64,000 nucleotides of DNA from Amycolatopsis endophytica. Lineage in GTDB: Bacteria; Actinomycetota; Actinomycetes; Mycobacteriales; Pseudonocardiaceae. Shown here piece by piece: positions 7,891-16,346 of this stretch (positions are counted from its first letter, which is position 1; every line of letters begins with the position of its first letter). The notes under the pieces are model-generated. The model was not told the DNA's origin and ran no database searches. It saw nothing but the letters and a program-made list of their open reading frames with translations. Location of the stretch: NCBI RefSeq assembly GCF_013410405.1, contig NZ_JACCFK010000001.1, positions 806,001 to 870,000 on the forward strand, written 5' to 3'. Made by a program: the position numbers and the translations under genes.

Positions 7891-8717
7891 CCGGACAGCT
7901 GACCCCGCACGGCGCCGAGAAGGTGCGTGCCGGGGATCTGGCCGCGCTGCGCACGCCGGGCCCTGCCGGTGCCTGCGCGCTGCTGGTTCCGGGATACACG
8001 GGGTCCAAAGAGGACTTCGCGCCGCTGCTGGACGGCTTGGCCGCCGGTGGTTTCCGCGCCGTGGCCATCGACCTGCCGGGCCAGTTCGAATCGCCAGGAC
8101 CGGACGACGAAGCGGCGTACCTGCCGTCGGCGCTGGGCGTCGTCGTGGCGAAGCTGGTCGAGAACCTGGACGGACCGGTCGTGCTGCTGGGCCATTCCTA
8201 CGGCGGCCTGGTCGCCAGGGCCGCGGTGCTGGCCGGCGCGCCGGTCGCCGGGCTGACCCTGCTCGACAGCGGCCCGGGCGAACTCCCCGATGGCGCCCGG
8301 CGGCAGGCGCTGGGGGCGGGTGAGCCGGTGCTGCGGACGTCCGGCCTGGACGCGGTGTACCGGGTGCGGGAGCAGGTGAGCGCCCGTTCACCGCTGTGGG
8401 CCACGCTGCCCGGCGAGATGAAGGACTTCCTGCGGATGCGGTTCCTGGCGTCCAGCCCCGCGGGCCTGCTGGGGATGGCCCAGGGGTTGCGGACCGAGCC
8501 GGACCGGGTCGCGGAACTGGCCGCGACCGGCGTTCCGACCCTGGTGGTGGCAGGCGAACGGGACGACGCGTGGAGCGTGGATTCACAACGCGACATGGCC
8601 TCGCGGCTGGGCGCGCCGTTCCACGTCATTCCGGGCGCCGCGCACTCCCCGAACACGGAGAACCCGGCCGCGTTGCTGCGCGTGCTGCTACCCGCGTGGC
8701 GGGAGTGGGTCGGCTAG
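7887..8717 (+). CDS. alpha/beta hydrolase
   Basis: This is a 276-residue cytosolic alpha/beta hydrolase. It has the oxyanion segment LVPGYTGSKEDF, the nucleophile elbow GHSYGG near residue 98, the acid in AGERDDAW and the base in GAAHSPNTENP close to the C-terminus. Substrate cannot be predicted. The GTG at 7887 overlaps the stop of the propeller gene as GTGA, so I preferred it to upstream starts in the same frame. Its last 30 nt overlap the 3' end of the converging M48 peptidase gene. Confidence 0.87.
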   Translation: MTGQLTPHGAEKVRAGDLAALRTPGPAGACALLVPGYTGSKEDFAPLLDGLAAGGFRAVAIDLPGQFESPGPDDEAAYLPSALGVVVAKLVENLDGPVVLLGHSYGGLVARAAVLAGAPVAGLTLLDSGPGELPDGARRQALGAGEPVLRTSGLDAVYRVREQVSARSPLWATLPGEMKDFLRMRFLASSPAGLLGMAQGLRTEPDRVAELAATGVPTLVVAGERDDAWSVDSQRDMASRLGAPFHVIPGAAHSPNTENPAALLRVLLPAWREWVG

Positions 8718-10619
8718 CGCACCCCGGCCGACGGCCGCGAGCGGCGGCAACGGGCAGTGCAGCATCGCGCAGACCATCCGGAGCAGTTCGCTCTCCGCCA
8801 CTTCCACGACGCCGTCGTGCCAGACCACCGTCGCCAGCCCGTCCACCACGAGAGCCTTCGCCCGGCCGTCCAGCCCGTCCAGGGCGGGCCACACGCCGTC
8901 CAGCGCCTGCCACGCCCGCGGCGGCGGCTGGAAGGGCAGCATCGTGGTCGGCAGCACCCGCGCCAGCCCGGCCTGGAACGCGGCCGCGGCAGTGGCTGGC
9001 GCCCGGTGCCCGACGGCCGCCACCACGGCCAGCAACGTGGCCACCGCGGGAGCGGCCTGCCCCAGCGAACTGCCGCGGACGGTCCACGGCGGTTTGCGGA
9101 ACATCGTCTCGAAGAGGTCACGGTGCACCAGCGCGGACAGGCAGTACTCGAACACGTCCACGTTCCCGTCCGCGCGGACCAGCTCGCCGAGAAGTGCCTG
9201 CACGGCCTGCAACTCCTGGGATGACCGGTGCCGCAACGCGGGGAACGCCAGCTGCGCCAACGGCAGGCGCAGCGCCGGGTCGAGCCGCCCCAGCGCGTCG
9301 GCCTCGGTCCAGGCGGCGTCCGCGACCGGGCGGCCCAGCCGGGCCTCGACCAGACGGCACTGTCCCGTCCGTGTCGGCTGGTCCCGGGACAGCACCAGTC
9401 CCAGCACGAGCGCGACCACGGTGTCGGCACGCAATGCCCGCGCGTGCACGTCCTCCGGGATCGCGCGCAGCAACGCGCCCGCGTGGTCGAAGGAACCCGC
9501 GGCCGGAGTGCCGATCGCGGCGACGACCGCGGCCGGCCACGCCAGGACCGGAGCGGACACGGACCGCGGGGCCGGTGAGGTGAACCCGAGCGCCCTGTCT
9601 TCGTCCATTCCGGACGGAAGGGCTCCCGCCCAGCGGGCGCTCAGTCGTTCGAGCTCGCCGGGGTCGAACGTCGGGTCGAGCCGCCGGATGCGCTCGGTCA
9701 GCGGCGGATGGGTGGCGAACAGTGAGGAGAACTTCCGGCCCTCGCCGAACAGCATGTGGCTGACGTCCTCCGCCTTCGCGGAGCGCAGCCGGGATCCCGC
9801 GGGCAGTCCGCCGATCTTCTTCAACGCTCCGGCCAGGCCCTCCGTCTGCCGGGTGAACTGCACGGCGGAGGCGTCCGCGAGGTGCTCGCGCTGACGGGAC
9901 ACGCCCGCTTTGATCAACCGTCCGATGAGGACACCCACGTACCCGCCGATCATCGCGACCGCGGCCGGGAGGACCAGCGGCCCGAGACCGGCGGCTCGTT
10001 TGCTCCCGCCGCGTGGCACCAGCATCCTGCCGAGGATCGCGAGCCCGACGATTCCGGTGAGCACCCCGATCAGACGGATGTTGAGCCGCATGTCGCCGTT
10101 GACGATGTGGCTGAACTCGTGCGCGATCACACCCTGCAGCTCGTCGCGGTTGAGCCGGTCGAGCGCGCCCTGGGTGACCGCGATGGCCGCGTCACCGGGC
10201 GTCCACCCGGCGGCGAAGGCGTTGATCCCCTGCTCGCCCGGCAGCACGTACAGCTCCGGGACCGGCGTGCCCGAGGCGATCGCGATCTCCTCGACCACGT
10301 TGCACAGGCGGCGCAGCGGCGGGTCGACGGTGTCCTGGGGAACGAGCCAGCCACCGAGCCCCGAGGCGATCTTGCCACCGCCGCCCCTGCGCAGCAGCAA
10401 CGTGCGGATCCACGAGGTCAGTCCGATGACCAGCACGGTGAGCACGCCCGCGACCACCAGCACGCGCACGGCGGTGGCGGCGGGCCGGTGATCCAGTTTG
10501 AAGCCCACCCAGACGGCCAGTTCGACCAGCGCGACGAGGACCACGACCGCGAGGACGAACAACCAGACCAGGCGCGCGGACGCACGGCGGACCTCGATCT
10601 GCCGTTCGAAGAAGTTCAT
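8688..10619 (-). CDS. M48 family membrane zinc metallopeptidase with long C-terminal domain
   Basis: This 643-residue protein starts with two membrane helices (about residues 17-37 and 52-70). The M48 (Ste24/HtpX-like) peptidase core follows, with HEFSH at 167-171 and a further hydrophobic stretch just after it. The downstream zinc-ligand Glu is probably in the REHLADASAV segment. Unlike HtpX, which ends near 300 residues, this protein continues for another 300. The segments ADGNVDVFEYCLSALVHRDL and WHDGVVEVAESELLRMV look like TerB-like helical modules. It lies 6 nt after lemA, a pairing common in bacteria, where the peptidase works in membrane protein quality control. Enzyme specificity is not known. 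Confidence 0.87.
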   Translation of the reverse strand: MNFFERQIEVRRASARLVWLFVLAVVVLVALVELAVWVGFKLDHRPAATAVRVLVVAGVLTVLVIGLTSWIRTLLLRRGGGGKIASGLGGWLVPQDTVDPPLRRLCNVVEEIAIASGTPVPELYVLPGEQGINAFAAGWTPGDAAIAVTQGALDRLNRDELQGVIAHEFSHIVNGDMRLNIRLIGVLTGIVGLAILGRMLVPRGGSKRAAGLGPLVLPAAVAMIGGYVGVLIGRLIKAGVSRQREHLADASAVQFTRQTEGLAGALKKIGGLPAGSRLRSAKAEDVSHMLFGEGRKFSSLFATHPPLTERIRRLDPTFDPGELERLSARWAGALPSGMDEDRALGFTSPAPRSVSAPVLAWPAAVVAAIGTPAAGSFDHAGALLRAIPEDVHARALRADTVVALVLGLVLSRDQPTRTGQCRLVEARLGRPVADAAWTEADALGRLDPALRLPLAQLAFPALRHRSSQELQAVQALLGELVRADGNVDVFEYCLSALVHRDLFETMFRKPPWTVRGSSLGQAAPAVATLLAVVAAVGHRAPATAAAAFQAGLARVLPTTMLPFQPPPRAWQALDGVWPALDGLDGRAKALVVDGLATVVWHDGVVEVAESELLRMVCAMLHCPLPPLAAVGRGALADPLPPRG

Positions 10620-10625
10620 CGCCGG

Positions 10626-11228
10626 TCAGAAGGAGATTCGCGGCGCCTGACGCGCCTCGGGCGTCTCGGCCGCCAGCAGGGCGGCGGGAGCGAACCCGAA
10701 CATGCCCGCGATCAGGTTACCCGGAAAGACCTCGCGCTTGGTGTTGTAGCCCATGACCGAGTCGTTGTAGCCCTGCCGCGCGAACGCCACGCGGTTCTCC
10801 GTCGAGGTCAGCTCCTCGGACAACTGCATCATGTTCTGGTTGGCCTTGAGGTCCGGATAGGACTCGGTGAGCGCGAAGAGCCTGCCCAGCGCCTGCGACA
10901 GCACGTTTTCGGCTCCGTCGAGCTGCTGCATCGCGCCCGGATCACCAGGATTGACCCGCGCGGCCTGCTGCGCCTGCATCGCGCCACCGCGTGCCGCGAC
11001 CACGGCCTCCAGCGTCTGCCGCTCGTGCCGGAGGTACGCCTTCGCGGTCTCGACCAGGTTCGGAATCAGGTCGTGCCGCCGAGTCAGCTGCACGTCGATC
11101 TGTGCGAACGCGTTTTGGTAGGCGTTGCGGCGGCGGACCAGCCCGTTGTAGGCAGCGATGGTCCCGATCAGCAACGCCAGCACGACGACGACCACGATCA
11201 CGATCGCCACGATGCCCCCGGTACCCAC
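10626..11228 (-). CDS. lemA: LemA family protein
   Basis: This 200-residue LemA family protein has one N-terminal membrane anchor (about residues 5-27, Val/Ile/Leu only) and a long helical-bundle domain. The family hallmarks are RRRNAYQNAFAQIDVQLTRR, then HDLIPNLVETAKAYL and the conserved ALTESYPDLKAN motif. The C-terminal FPGNLIAGMFGF is also typical. The GTG at 11228 follows a strong GGGGAGG site; the open frame continues upstream without coding character. It is the first gene of a lemA-M48 operon. LemA proteins work with membrane-bound proteases in several bacteria, but the biochemical role is not settled. Confidence 0.92.
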   Translation of the reverse strand: MGTGGIVAIVIVVVVVLALLIGTIAAYNGLVRRRNAYQNAFAQIDVQLTRRHDLIPNLVETAKAYLRHERQTLEAVVAARGGAMQAQQAARVNPGDPGAMQQLDGAENVLSQALGRLFALTESYPDLKANQNMMQLSEELTSTENRVAFARQGYNDSVMGYNTKREVFPGNLIAGMFGFAPAALLAAETPEARQAPRISF

Positions 11229-11324
11229 GGTTTTTCCTCCCCCTTGAACGGCGTACAGACGGCAGCTTAGCGGATCAAGGCGGCCAGGCACACCAGGTGG
11301 CGGGAGGGGACCGCCGGAATCCGG

Positions 11325-11876
11325 TTGCCTCGCCGCCGTGGTTCGGCGAGTGTGTCCGGCGTGGACGAGATCTCGGGAACGTTGCGGATGTGGAAGCCCT
11401 CCGACGCGCCGGTCGTGCTGGCCGCCGCCAGGGAACCGTTGATGGCCCGCCAGTTCGCGACGTCCGTCGACACCCTCGACGACGCCGAAGCATGGGTGGC
11501 CGCGCGGCGCGATGACCACGCCGCGGGCCGGGCGTTCGCCTTCGCCGTGCTGGACGAGGCGGGTTCAGCGGTCGGCAACGTGGCGGTGTCGAACGTGGAG
11601 CGACGTCATCAGACCGGGTGGGTCTCCTACTGGCTCCTCGAGCGCGGGCGCGGGCAGGGCCTCGCGGCGGGAGCGTGCCGGGTGCTCGCCCGGTGGGCGT
11701 TCGAGGAGCAGCAGCTGTTCCGGCTGGAACTGGGACACCGCGTGGACAACCCGGCATCGTGCCGGGTAGCGGTGTCGGCGGGGTTCGCCGTGGAGGGGCT
11801 GGAGCGCGCCAAGCTCCAGTACGGGGGCACGCGCTTCGACGTGGAGCGCCACGCGCGCCTGGCGACGGATGCCTGA
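11325..11876 (+). CDS. GNAT family N-acetyltransferase
   Basis: This is a GNAT acetyltransferase of the RimJ/RimL-like type, up to 183 residues. The acetyl-CoA loop is visible as LERGRGQGLAAGA (motif R/QxxGxG/A), and the usual C-terminal half follows (FRLELGHRVDNPASCRVAVSAGF), where Asn in the N-x-x-S segment lies near the active site. It would transfer an acetyl group to an amine, perhaps a protein N-terminus, an amino acid or an antibiotic. The start is uncertain: TTG 11325 follows GGGAGGGGA at 14 nt, while GTG 11352 and GTG 11361 are alternatives that still keep the whole domain. It is divergent from lemA. Confidence 0.82.
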   Translation: MPRRRGSASVSGVDEISGTLRMWKPSDAPVVLAAAREPLMARQFATSVDTLDDAEAWVAARRDDHAAGRAFAFAVLDEAGSAVGNVAVSNVERRHQTGWVSYWLLERGRGQGLAAGACRVLARWAFEEQQLFRLELGHRVDNPASCRVAVSAGFAVEGLERAKLQYGGTRFDVERHARLATDA

Positions 11877-11919
11877 GACCTGAGCCCCGGAGACACCCAA
11901 GCCGCTTCCGGCACCGTCT

Positions 11920-12240
11920 CTACCCCCACCAGAAGGTCCACAACGCCACAGCGAGGATGGCGACGACCAGGATTCCGGCGACTCCGGCCAGCGACCCGTT
12001 CCGCCGGTCCGCGACGCGCTGTGCGAGCAGGGCCAGCACGGCGGCGACCGGGTGGGCGATCATCGGTTCCGCGCCCGGGCCCGGCACGTCGAGGAACGCG
12101 CACAGCATCCCGGCTCCCAGGACGAGCACGGCCAGCGCGACGAGCCCGGCCGCGAGCGAGCCGGTGAACCCGCGCCACCACCGGGCTGTCCGGCTCCGGC
12201 CGCGAGCCGGGGCCAGCTCCAGCTCTTCGGTGTTCGTCAT
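11920..12240 (-). CDS. small membrane protein, hypothetical
   Basis: I do not recognise this 106-residue protein. It has a charged N-terminus (ELELAPARGRSRTARWWR) and then three hydrophobic segments: about residues 30-52 (Leu/Val/Ala-rich), 60-77, and 83-105 running to the end (WTFWWG). It is therefore probably a small integral membrane protein. The ATG at 12240 is used; GTG 12252 would add four residues. It lies between a GNAT gene and a RecB-like nuclease gene and is separated from both, so context gives no clue. Third-position GC is normal for the window. Confidence 0.65.
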   Translation of the reverse strand: MTNTEELELAPARGRSRTARWWRGFTGSLAAGLVALAVLVLGAGMLCAFLDVPGPGAEPMIAHPVAAVLALLAQRVADRRNGSLAGVAGILVVAILAVALWTFWWG

Positions 12241-12397
12241 GTCCTCGCTCACCCTGCTCCACCAGTTCGTCGCATGCCGGCCTCGATTGCACCACGCTCG
12301 CGCGTCCCGGCAGCACCACCCACCACGGGGATTCACCGCACGACCGAGCACCGGCTCGCGGTCGGGCCGACCCGGCCCGGCGCGCCGTTCGGCCCAC

Positions 12398-13261
12398 CTA
12401 GGGCGCCAGCAGCTCCCAGGGCTTCGCCGCCGGGGCCGCCCGCTGTCCGGTCTCGCAGCTGGGCCGGAAATCGCACCAGGAGCAACGCCTTCCCGGCCGC
12501 GCGGGGAACAGCACGTCGGCGTCGCCGCCCGCGTCGAGGGTGTCGGTGGCCAGGCGGACGTCCTCCGCTGTTTCCTGCGCACGGCTCAGATGGCGGCGGA
12601 GGCTTTCCGGCGTGTGCGTGGCCTCGGCGACCGTGCCGCTGGGCAGGTGGTGCAGCTCGACCTTCCGGCACGGCCGCCGCAGGGTGCGCTCGGCCGCGAC
12701 CGCGTACATCGCCAGCGCCTGCGAACTCCGGGCCTCGTACTCGTCCGGCGCGCGGCGGCCCGTCTTGTAGTCGACGATGACCAGTTCGCCGCCGCGCTGG
12801 TCGATCCGGTCCGCACGCCCCTCGATGATCATCGACGCGGGCCGGCCGGGCTCGGGGTTCACCGGCGCCGAAACCCAGCGCTCGATGCCGACCGGGTCGC
12901 TGGCCACGTCGTGGTGCTCGACGTACCCGGCGACCCACTCCTTGGCGCGGGCGCGGTAGACCGCCGCCTGCTCGCCGTCCGCGAAGCCAGCGTCCTGCCA
13001 GTGCTCGGACAACAGCGCCGCCGCCCGCTCCGGCGTGCGCCGCCCGGGCGGGAGGTCGAACAACGCGCGCAGGGCGTTGTGCACGACCGCGCCCAGGGTG
13101 CTGTGCGCCCAGGGACCGGTGCGCGGCGGGGTCGGCCGGTCGAGGTAGGACAGCCGGTACCGGCGCGGGCAGTCGCCGAAGGTCGCCAGTCGCGCCGGGC
13201 TCACCTTCGTCAGCCTCCGCGGCTGCACCGCGAACTCGAACCCCAGTTGCTCCACGTCCAC
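12398..13261 (-). CDS. RecB-like PD-(D/E)xK exonuclease with Fe-S cluster
   Basis: This 287-residue protein is a RecB-type nuclease domain standing alone. The PD-(D/E)xK core is seen as IIEGRADRID and LVIVDYKTG, in which Asp and the Asp-x-Lys residues bind metal and catalyse cleavage. Four cysteines (Cys31, Cys260, Cys263, Cys269) fit the AddB/Cas4-type iron-sulfur cage that ties the N- and C-terminal ends together. The family takes part in DNA end processing, but no helicase partner lies nearby. GTG 13261 is chosen because it keeps Cys31 and the short N-terminal strand; longer starts enter poorly coding sequence. Compare Rv2119. Confidence 0.87.
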   Translation of the reverse strand: MDVEQLGFEFAVQPRRLTKVSPARLATFGDCPRRYRLSYLDRPTPPRTGPWAHSTLGAVVHNALRALFDLPPGRRTPERAAALLSEHWQDAGFADGEQAAVYRARAKEWVAGYVEHHDVASDPVGIERWVSAPVNPEPGRPASMIIEGRADRIDQRGGELVIVDYKTGRRAPDEYEARSSQALAMYAVAAERTLRRPCRKVELHHLPSGTVAEATHTPESLRRHLSRAQETAEDVRLATDTLDAGGDADVLFPARPGRRCSWCDFRPSCETGQRAAPAAKPWELLAP

Positions 13262-13314
13262 TACGGTACGCACCCCCACCGACACTTTCGGCTCCGGCAG
13301 GCGCCCGCGCGGCA

Positions 13315-13320
13315 TATGAT
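13315..13320 (+). promoter_or_regulatory. -10 box of a probable leaderless espG transcript
   Basis: TATGAT ends 6 nt before the GTG start at 13327, placing the expected transcription start on the start codon itself. There is no Shine-Dalgarno site between them. The -35 region is weak. Leaderless mRNAs are common in actinobacteria. Confidence 0.4.
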
Positions 13321-13326
13321 CTCGCC

Positions 13327-14052
13327 GTGTTGACGTTCGAGACGGCACCGGCCGAGCTGGACATCCTCGACGAGGAACTGGGGCTCGGCAGGTTCGTCTA
13401 CCCCCATCGGATCCCGTACGTGAGCGCGACGTTGTCCGGCAGGGAAACGCAGCGTCGCGAGGTGTTCGAGCGCCTCCGGCGCGGCGGGACGATGCGGCGG
13501 GACCGTCTGCGCGACGATGTCGAGGACCTGCTCCGGCTGTGGGCCCGCCCCGACGTGCTGGTCACGCAGGTCGCGACCGAACCGGCGACCGCCTCGAAGG
13601 TCCTCTCCCGCGGCGGGTGGACCGGCGAACACGGCGTGCTGAGCCGCCAGAGCGCGGACAGCGTGACCTTCACCGAACTCCGGGCCGCGCAGGTGGTCGC
13701 CGCGATCCTGGACCCGTTGCCGGAGGTGCCGCCGGTGCGGATCGCGCCGGTGAGCTACGTCTCGCAGAAGCAGGGCGGTGACCTGTTCAGCGGCGCCGAA
13801 CCGCCGCGCGAGAAACGCGCCGCCGACCGGTACTTCAGCGCGCCCCCGCTCCGCGTGGGAGTCGTGTCCTGCTCCGTCCGCGGGGCCGACGCGGGCCGTC
13901 TGACCTGGTTCGACACGCCCGACGGCCGGTTCTTCACAACCGTCGACCACCTGTCCGACGGCGCACGCAGGCACACCTTCACACCCGCCGACCGCGCCCG
14001 GATCGGCCAGTGGGTGCGGGACCGGATCAACCAGCGGCTGTCCGGCTACTGA
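13327..14052 (+). CDS. ESX secretion-associated protein EspG family
   Basis: This 241-residue protein matches the EspG family, the cytosolic chaperones of type VII (ESX) secretion that bind PE/PPE-type substrates and deliver them to the membrane ATPase. Typical features are the N-terminal strand FETAPAELDILDEELGLGRF, the long central sheet, and the C-terminal RIGQWVRDRINQRL helix. There is no signal or membrane segment. It starts at GTG 13327, directly after a -10 box, suggesting a leaderless transcript. The next gene, 70 nt downstream, encodes a PPE-like protein that is the obvious client. No ESX membrane components are present in the window. Confidence 0.85.
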   Translation: MLTFETAPAELDILDEELGLGRFVYPHRIPYVSATLSGRETQRREVFERLRRGGTMRRDRLRDDVEDLLRLWARPDVLVTQVATEPATASKVLSRGGWTGEHGVLSRQSADSVTFTELRAAQVVAAILDPLPEVPPVRIAPVSYVSQKQGGDLFSGAEPPREKRAADRYFSAPPLRVGVVSCSVRGADAGRLTWFDTPDGRFFTTVDHLSDGARRHTFTPADRARIGQWVRDRINQRLSGY

Positions 14053-14122
14053 TCGCGGTGAACCGGTCACGCGAACGGACCGGACGCGCTACCGTTGTCC
14101 GCCGGGAGCAGGGGAGGGACAC

Positions 14123-15559
14123 ATGACGCAGCCCGACAGCGGTTACTCCGCCCGCAGATACGAATCCGAGGTCTACGCGCAGGTCGCGGGGGACCGCAAG
14201 TTCTTCGGCCCGGATCCCGGGCAGGCCGCGAGTGCCTATTCGACCGCGTCGGCCCAGAAGTACACCCAGAAGCTGCAGTCCGAGGGCGGCGGGTACCGCG
14301 ACGGGCTGTCTCCCACGAACGTCGACTACCGCAGGGTGCCGCACGAGCAGCTCGCCACCATGGTGCAGGACGGCGCCTCACCCGAGGAGGTCGACGAGCA
14401 GGGCATCATCGTCAACGACCTCGGCAACGCGTTCGGCGAAATGGCATCCACGCTGCGCCAGGGTGTCGCGAAGGAGCAGGCTGGCTGGCAGGGCGGTGGC
14501 GCGTCGTCCGCGCTGGGGTACTTCGGCACCCTCGCCACCTGGGCGGACGGCTCCCGCGACTCCGCCTACCTGTCGTCGAACCGCTATTCACAGACCTCCG
14601 CGGCGCTGTCCGACGCCCGCAACAAGATGCCGGAGCCCGCCGGCCGGTCGGTCGACGACACGCTGGCCGCGGCCCAGAAGCAGTTCACCAGCGGCGACTG
14701 GGAAGGCGCGAGCGCGACGCTCGACGACATGGAGAACCAGGCCGCGCTCCAGCAGCAGGCCCAGCAGCAGGCCGCGGCCGTGCTGGCGCAGCGTGACGTG
14801 ATGCTGCATTCCGGCGGCTCGACGCAGCCCGTCTACACGACGCCCTCCACGCGGCCGGACACCGACCAGACCACCGCCCCGTCCTTCGCCGCGAACGACA
14901 ACACCAGCGCGTCCAGTTCGAGCGGTGTCGGCGCGATGGGCGGCTCGCCGGGCGGCGTCCGGACGACCGCGGGCATCGCGCCGCCGACCACTCCCCTGCC
15001 CGGCGCGGGAGTCGCCACCGGCGCGGCGCCCGGCCTGACCGACAACGCCGGTGGCGGCGGTTGGGGACGGACCCCGGGCACTGTCCCCGGCAGCTCCGGC
15101 GCCACCGCGGGCGGCGGGATGATGCCCGTCGCGCCGGGGCAGACGGACCAGACCAGGGGCACGTCACCGCGTCCCGGTCCGGGCCGGACCGGGACCTCAC
15201 CCCGCGCGGGCGTCGGCGCGCGGACGGCCGGTGGCGGCTCCGCGCGCCCCGGTGGCGCGTCCGGCCGCCTCGGTGGCGCCGCGGGCCAGGAAGCCGCGGG
15301 ACGCAAGGCCGGGGTCGCCGAACCGGGTGCCAGGGCCGCGGCGGAAAGCGCGAACAGCGGCCGCGCCGGCGCGGCGGGCAAGCCGGGGGCGGCGGGCACG
15401 GGCATGGCAGGCGGAGCGGGAAACCGCAAGAAGGAAGACGACGCCGAGCACGAAACCCCGGCCTACCTGCTGGAAGACGATCCGGACAGCGTCTTCGGCC
15501 TCGACGGCCCCACCGACGAGAACGGCAACCGCATCAGCCCGCCGGTGATCGGCGGCTAG
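14123..15559 (+). CDS. PPE-like type VII secretion substrate candidate
   Basis: This 478-residue protein has an N-terminal helical region of about 210 residues, with a WxG-like turn (GWQGGGASS, Trp122) between two predicted helices and a Gln-rich coiled segment (LQQQAQQQAAAV). A long Gly/Ala/Pro/Thr low-complexity region of about 200 residues follows. The end is conserved in style: ETPAYLLEDD, then DENGNRISPPVIGG, a tail I recall from PPE-like proteins of Pseudonocardiaceae. There is no Sec signal. The ATG at 14123 follows GGGGAGGG. With an EspG gene directly upstream, it is a good candidate for EspG-assisted ESX export to the cell surface. Its role there is unknown. Confidence 0.75.
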   Translation: MTQPDSGYSARRYESEVYAQVAGDRKFFGPDPGQAASAYSTASAQKYTQKLQSEGGGYRDGLSPTNVDYRRVPHEQLATMVQDGASPEEVDEQGIIVNDLGNAFGEMASTLRQGVAKEQAGWQGGGASSALGYFGTLATWADGSRDSAYLSSNRYSQTSAALSDARNKMPEPAGRSVDDTLAAAQKQFTSGDWEGASATLDDMENQAALQQQAQQQAAAVLAQRDVMLHSGGSTQPVYTTPSTRPDTDQTTAPSFAANDNTSASSSSGVGAMGGSPGGVRTTAGIAPPTTPLPGAGVATGAAPGLTDNAGGGGWGRTPGTVPGSSGATAGGGMMPVAPGQTDQTRGTSPRPGPGRTGTSPRAGVGARTAGGGSARPGGASGRLGGAAGQEAAGRKAGVAEPGARAAAESANSGRAGAAGKPGAAGTGMAGGAGNRKKEDDAEHETPAYLLEDDPDSVFGLDGPTDENGNRISPPVIGG

Positions 15560-15568
15560 GTCGTTTCA

Positions 15569-15587
15569 CAAGCGGCGGAGCCGCTTG
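15569..15587 (+). terminator. hairpin after the PPE-like gene
   Basis: CAAGCGGC (15569-15576) pairs perfectly with GCCGCTTG (15580-15587) around a 3-nt loop, 10 nt after the stop. There is no clear U-tract. Confidence 0.5.
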
Positions 15588-15689
15588 CTGTGGGCCGTGC
15601 GCTGGCACCGCCGCGGGTTTGGTTCAGCGGGGTCGCGCGGAGCGCGTCCGTTGAGGGTGGCGGTGGGCAGGCGGGAGGGGCCGCTGCTT

Positions 15690-15709
15690 GCACCGCCACG
15701 CAAGCCACT
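15690..15709 (+). repeat. 20-nt dispersed repeat, copy 1
   Basis: GCACCGCCACGCAAGCCACT; 19 of 20 bases match the copy at 49183-49202. Both copies lie in short intergenic regions, in the same orientation. Confidence 0.5.
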
Positions 15710-15721
15710 TCCCCACAGTCC

Positions 15722-16345
15722 CTAACCGCCGTCGATGAAGCCGCGGACGGAGTTGGCGACGAGCTCGACGGCGATCGCCGCCAGCAGGAGGCCCGCGATC
15801 TTCGCCAGCAGCGTGATACCGCTTTCCCTGATCAGGCGGATCACCACGCCGGAGAACCGCATGCACGCGTAGATCACCACGTGCACCGCCACGATCGCGC
15901 ATCCCAGCGCGACGTACGCGCCCACGTGACCGGACGCCTGCCGCACGAAGACGATCGTCGCGGCGATCGCGCCGGGGCCCGCCAGCAGTGGCGTGCCCAG
16001 CGGCACCAGTGCCACGTTCACGTCCTCGACCACGTTCGGCTCGCTCGTCGCGCCCCTGCCGGTCAGCAGGTCCAGCGCGATGAGCAGCAGGAGCAGCCCG
16101 CCCGCGCCCTGCAACGCGGGCACGCCGATGCCGAGGTAGGCCAGGATCGCCTGCCCGGCGATCGCGAACAGCGAGATCACCAGCAGCGACACCAGCACGG
16201 CCTGGCGCGCCGCCTTCGCCCGCACCGCCGGCGGTTTGCGCCCGACCAGGCTCAGGAACACCGGCACGGTCCCCGGCGGGTCCATGATGACGACGAGCGT
16301 GATCGAGGCTTCCAGGAACAGCTTGGCGTCGAAGAGGTCCGCCAA
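15722..16345 (-). CDS. MarC family integral membrane protein
   Basis: This 207-residue protein belongs to the MarC (UPF0056) family. It has six predicted membrane helices, and the conserved segment VVIMDPPGTVPVFLSL in the first helix is the family signature. Another conserved loop is VPLGTPLLAGPGAIAATIVF. MarC was once linked to multiple antibiotic resistance, but that was not upheld and the transported compound, if any, is not known. The start is TTG at 16345, one base after the TGA of the PHP gene, so it is the last gene of a minus-strand operon. The family usually runs 200-220 residues, so it is full length. Confidence 0.88.
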   Translation of the reverse strand: MADLFDAKLFLEASITLVVIMDPPGTVPVFLSLVGRKPPAVRAKAARQAVLVSLLVISLFAIAGQAILAYLGIGVPALQGAGGLLLLLIALDLLTGRGATSEPNVVEDVNVALVPLGTPLLAGPGAIAATIVFVRQASGHVGAYVALGCAIVAVHVVIYACMRFSGVVIRLIRESGITLLAKIAGLLLAAIAVELVANSVRGFIDGG

Positions 16346-16346
16346 G

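Noticed and set aside
12240..12582. N-terminal extension of the small membrane protein
   Set aside because: It is antisense to the RecB-like gene end and lacks coding character; the ATG at 12240 is the reasonable start.
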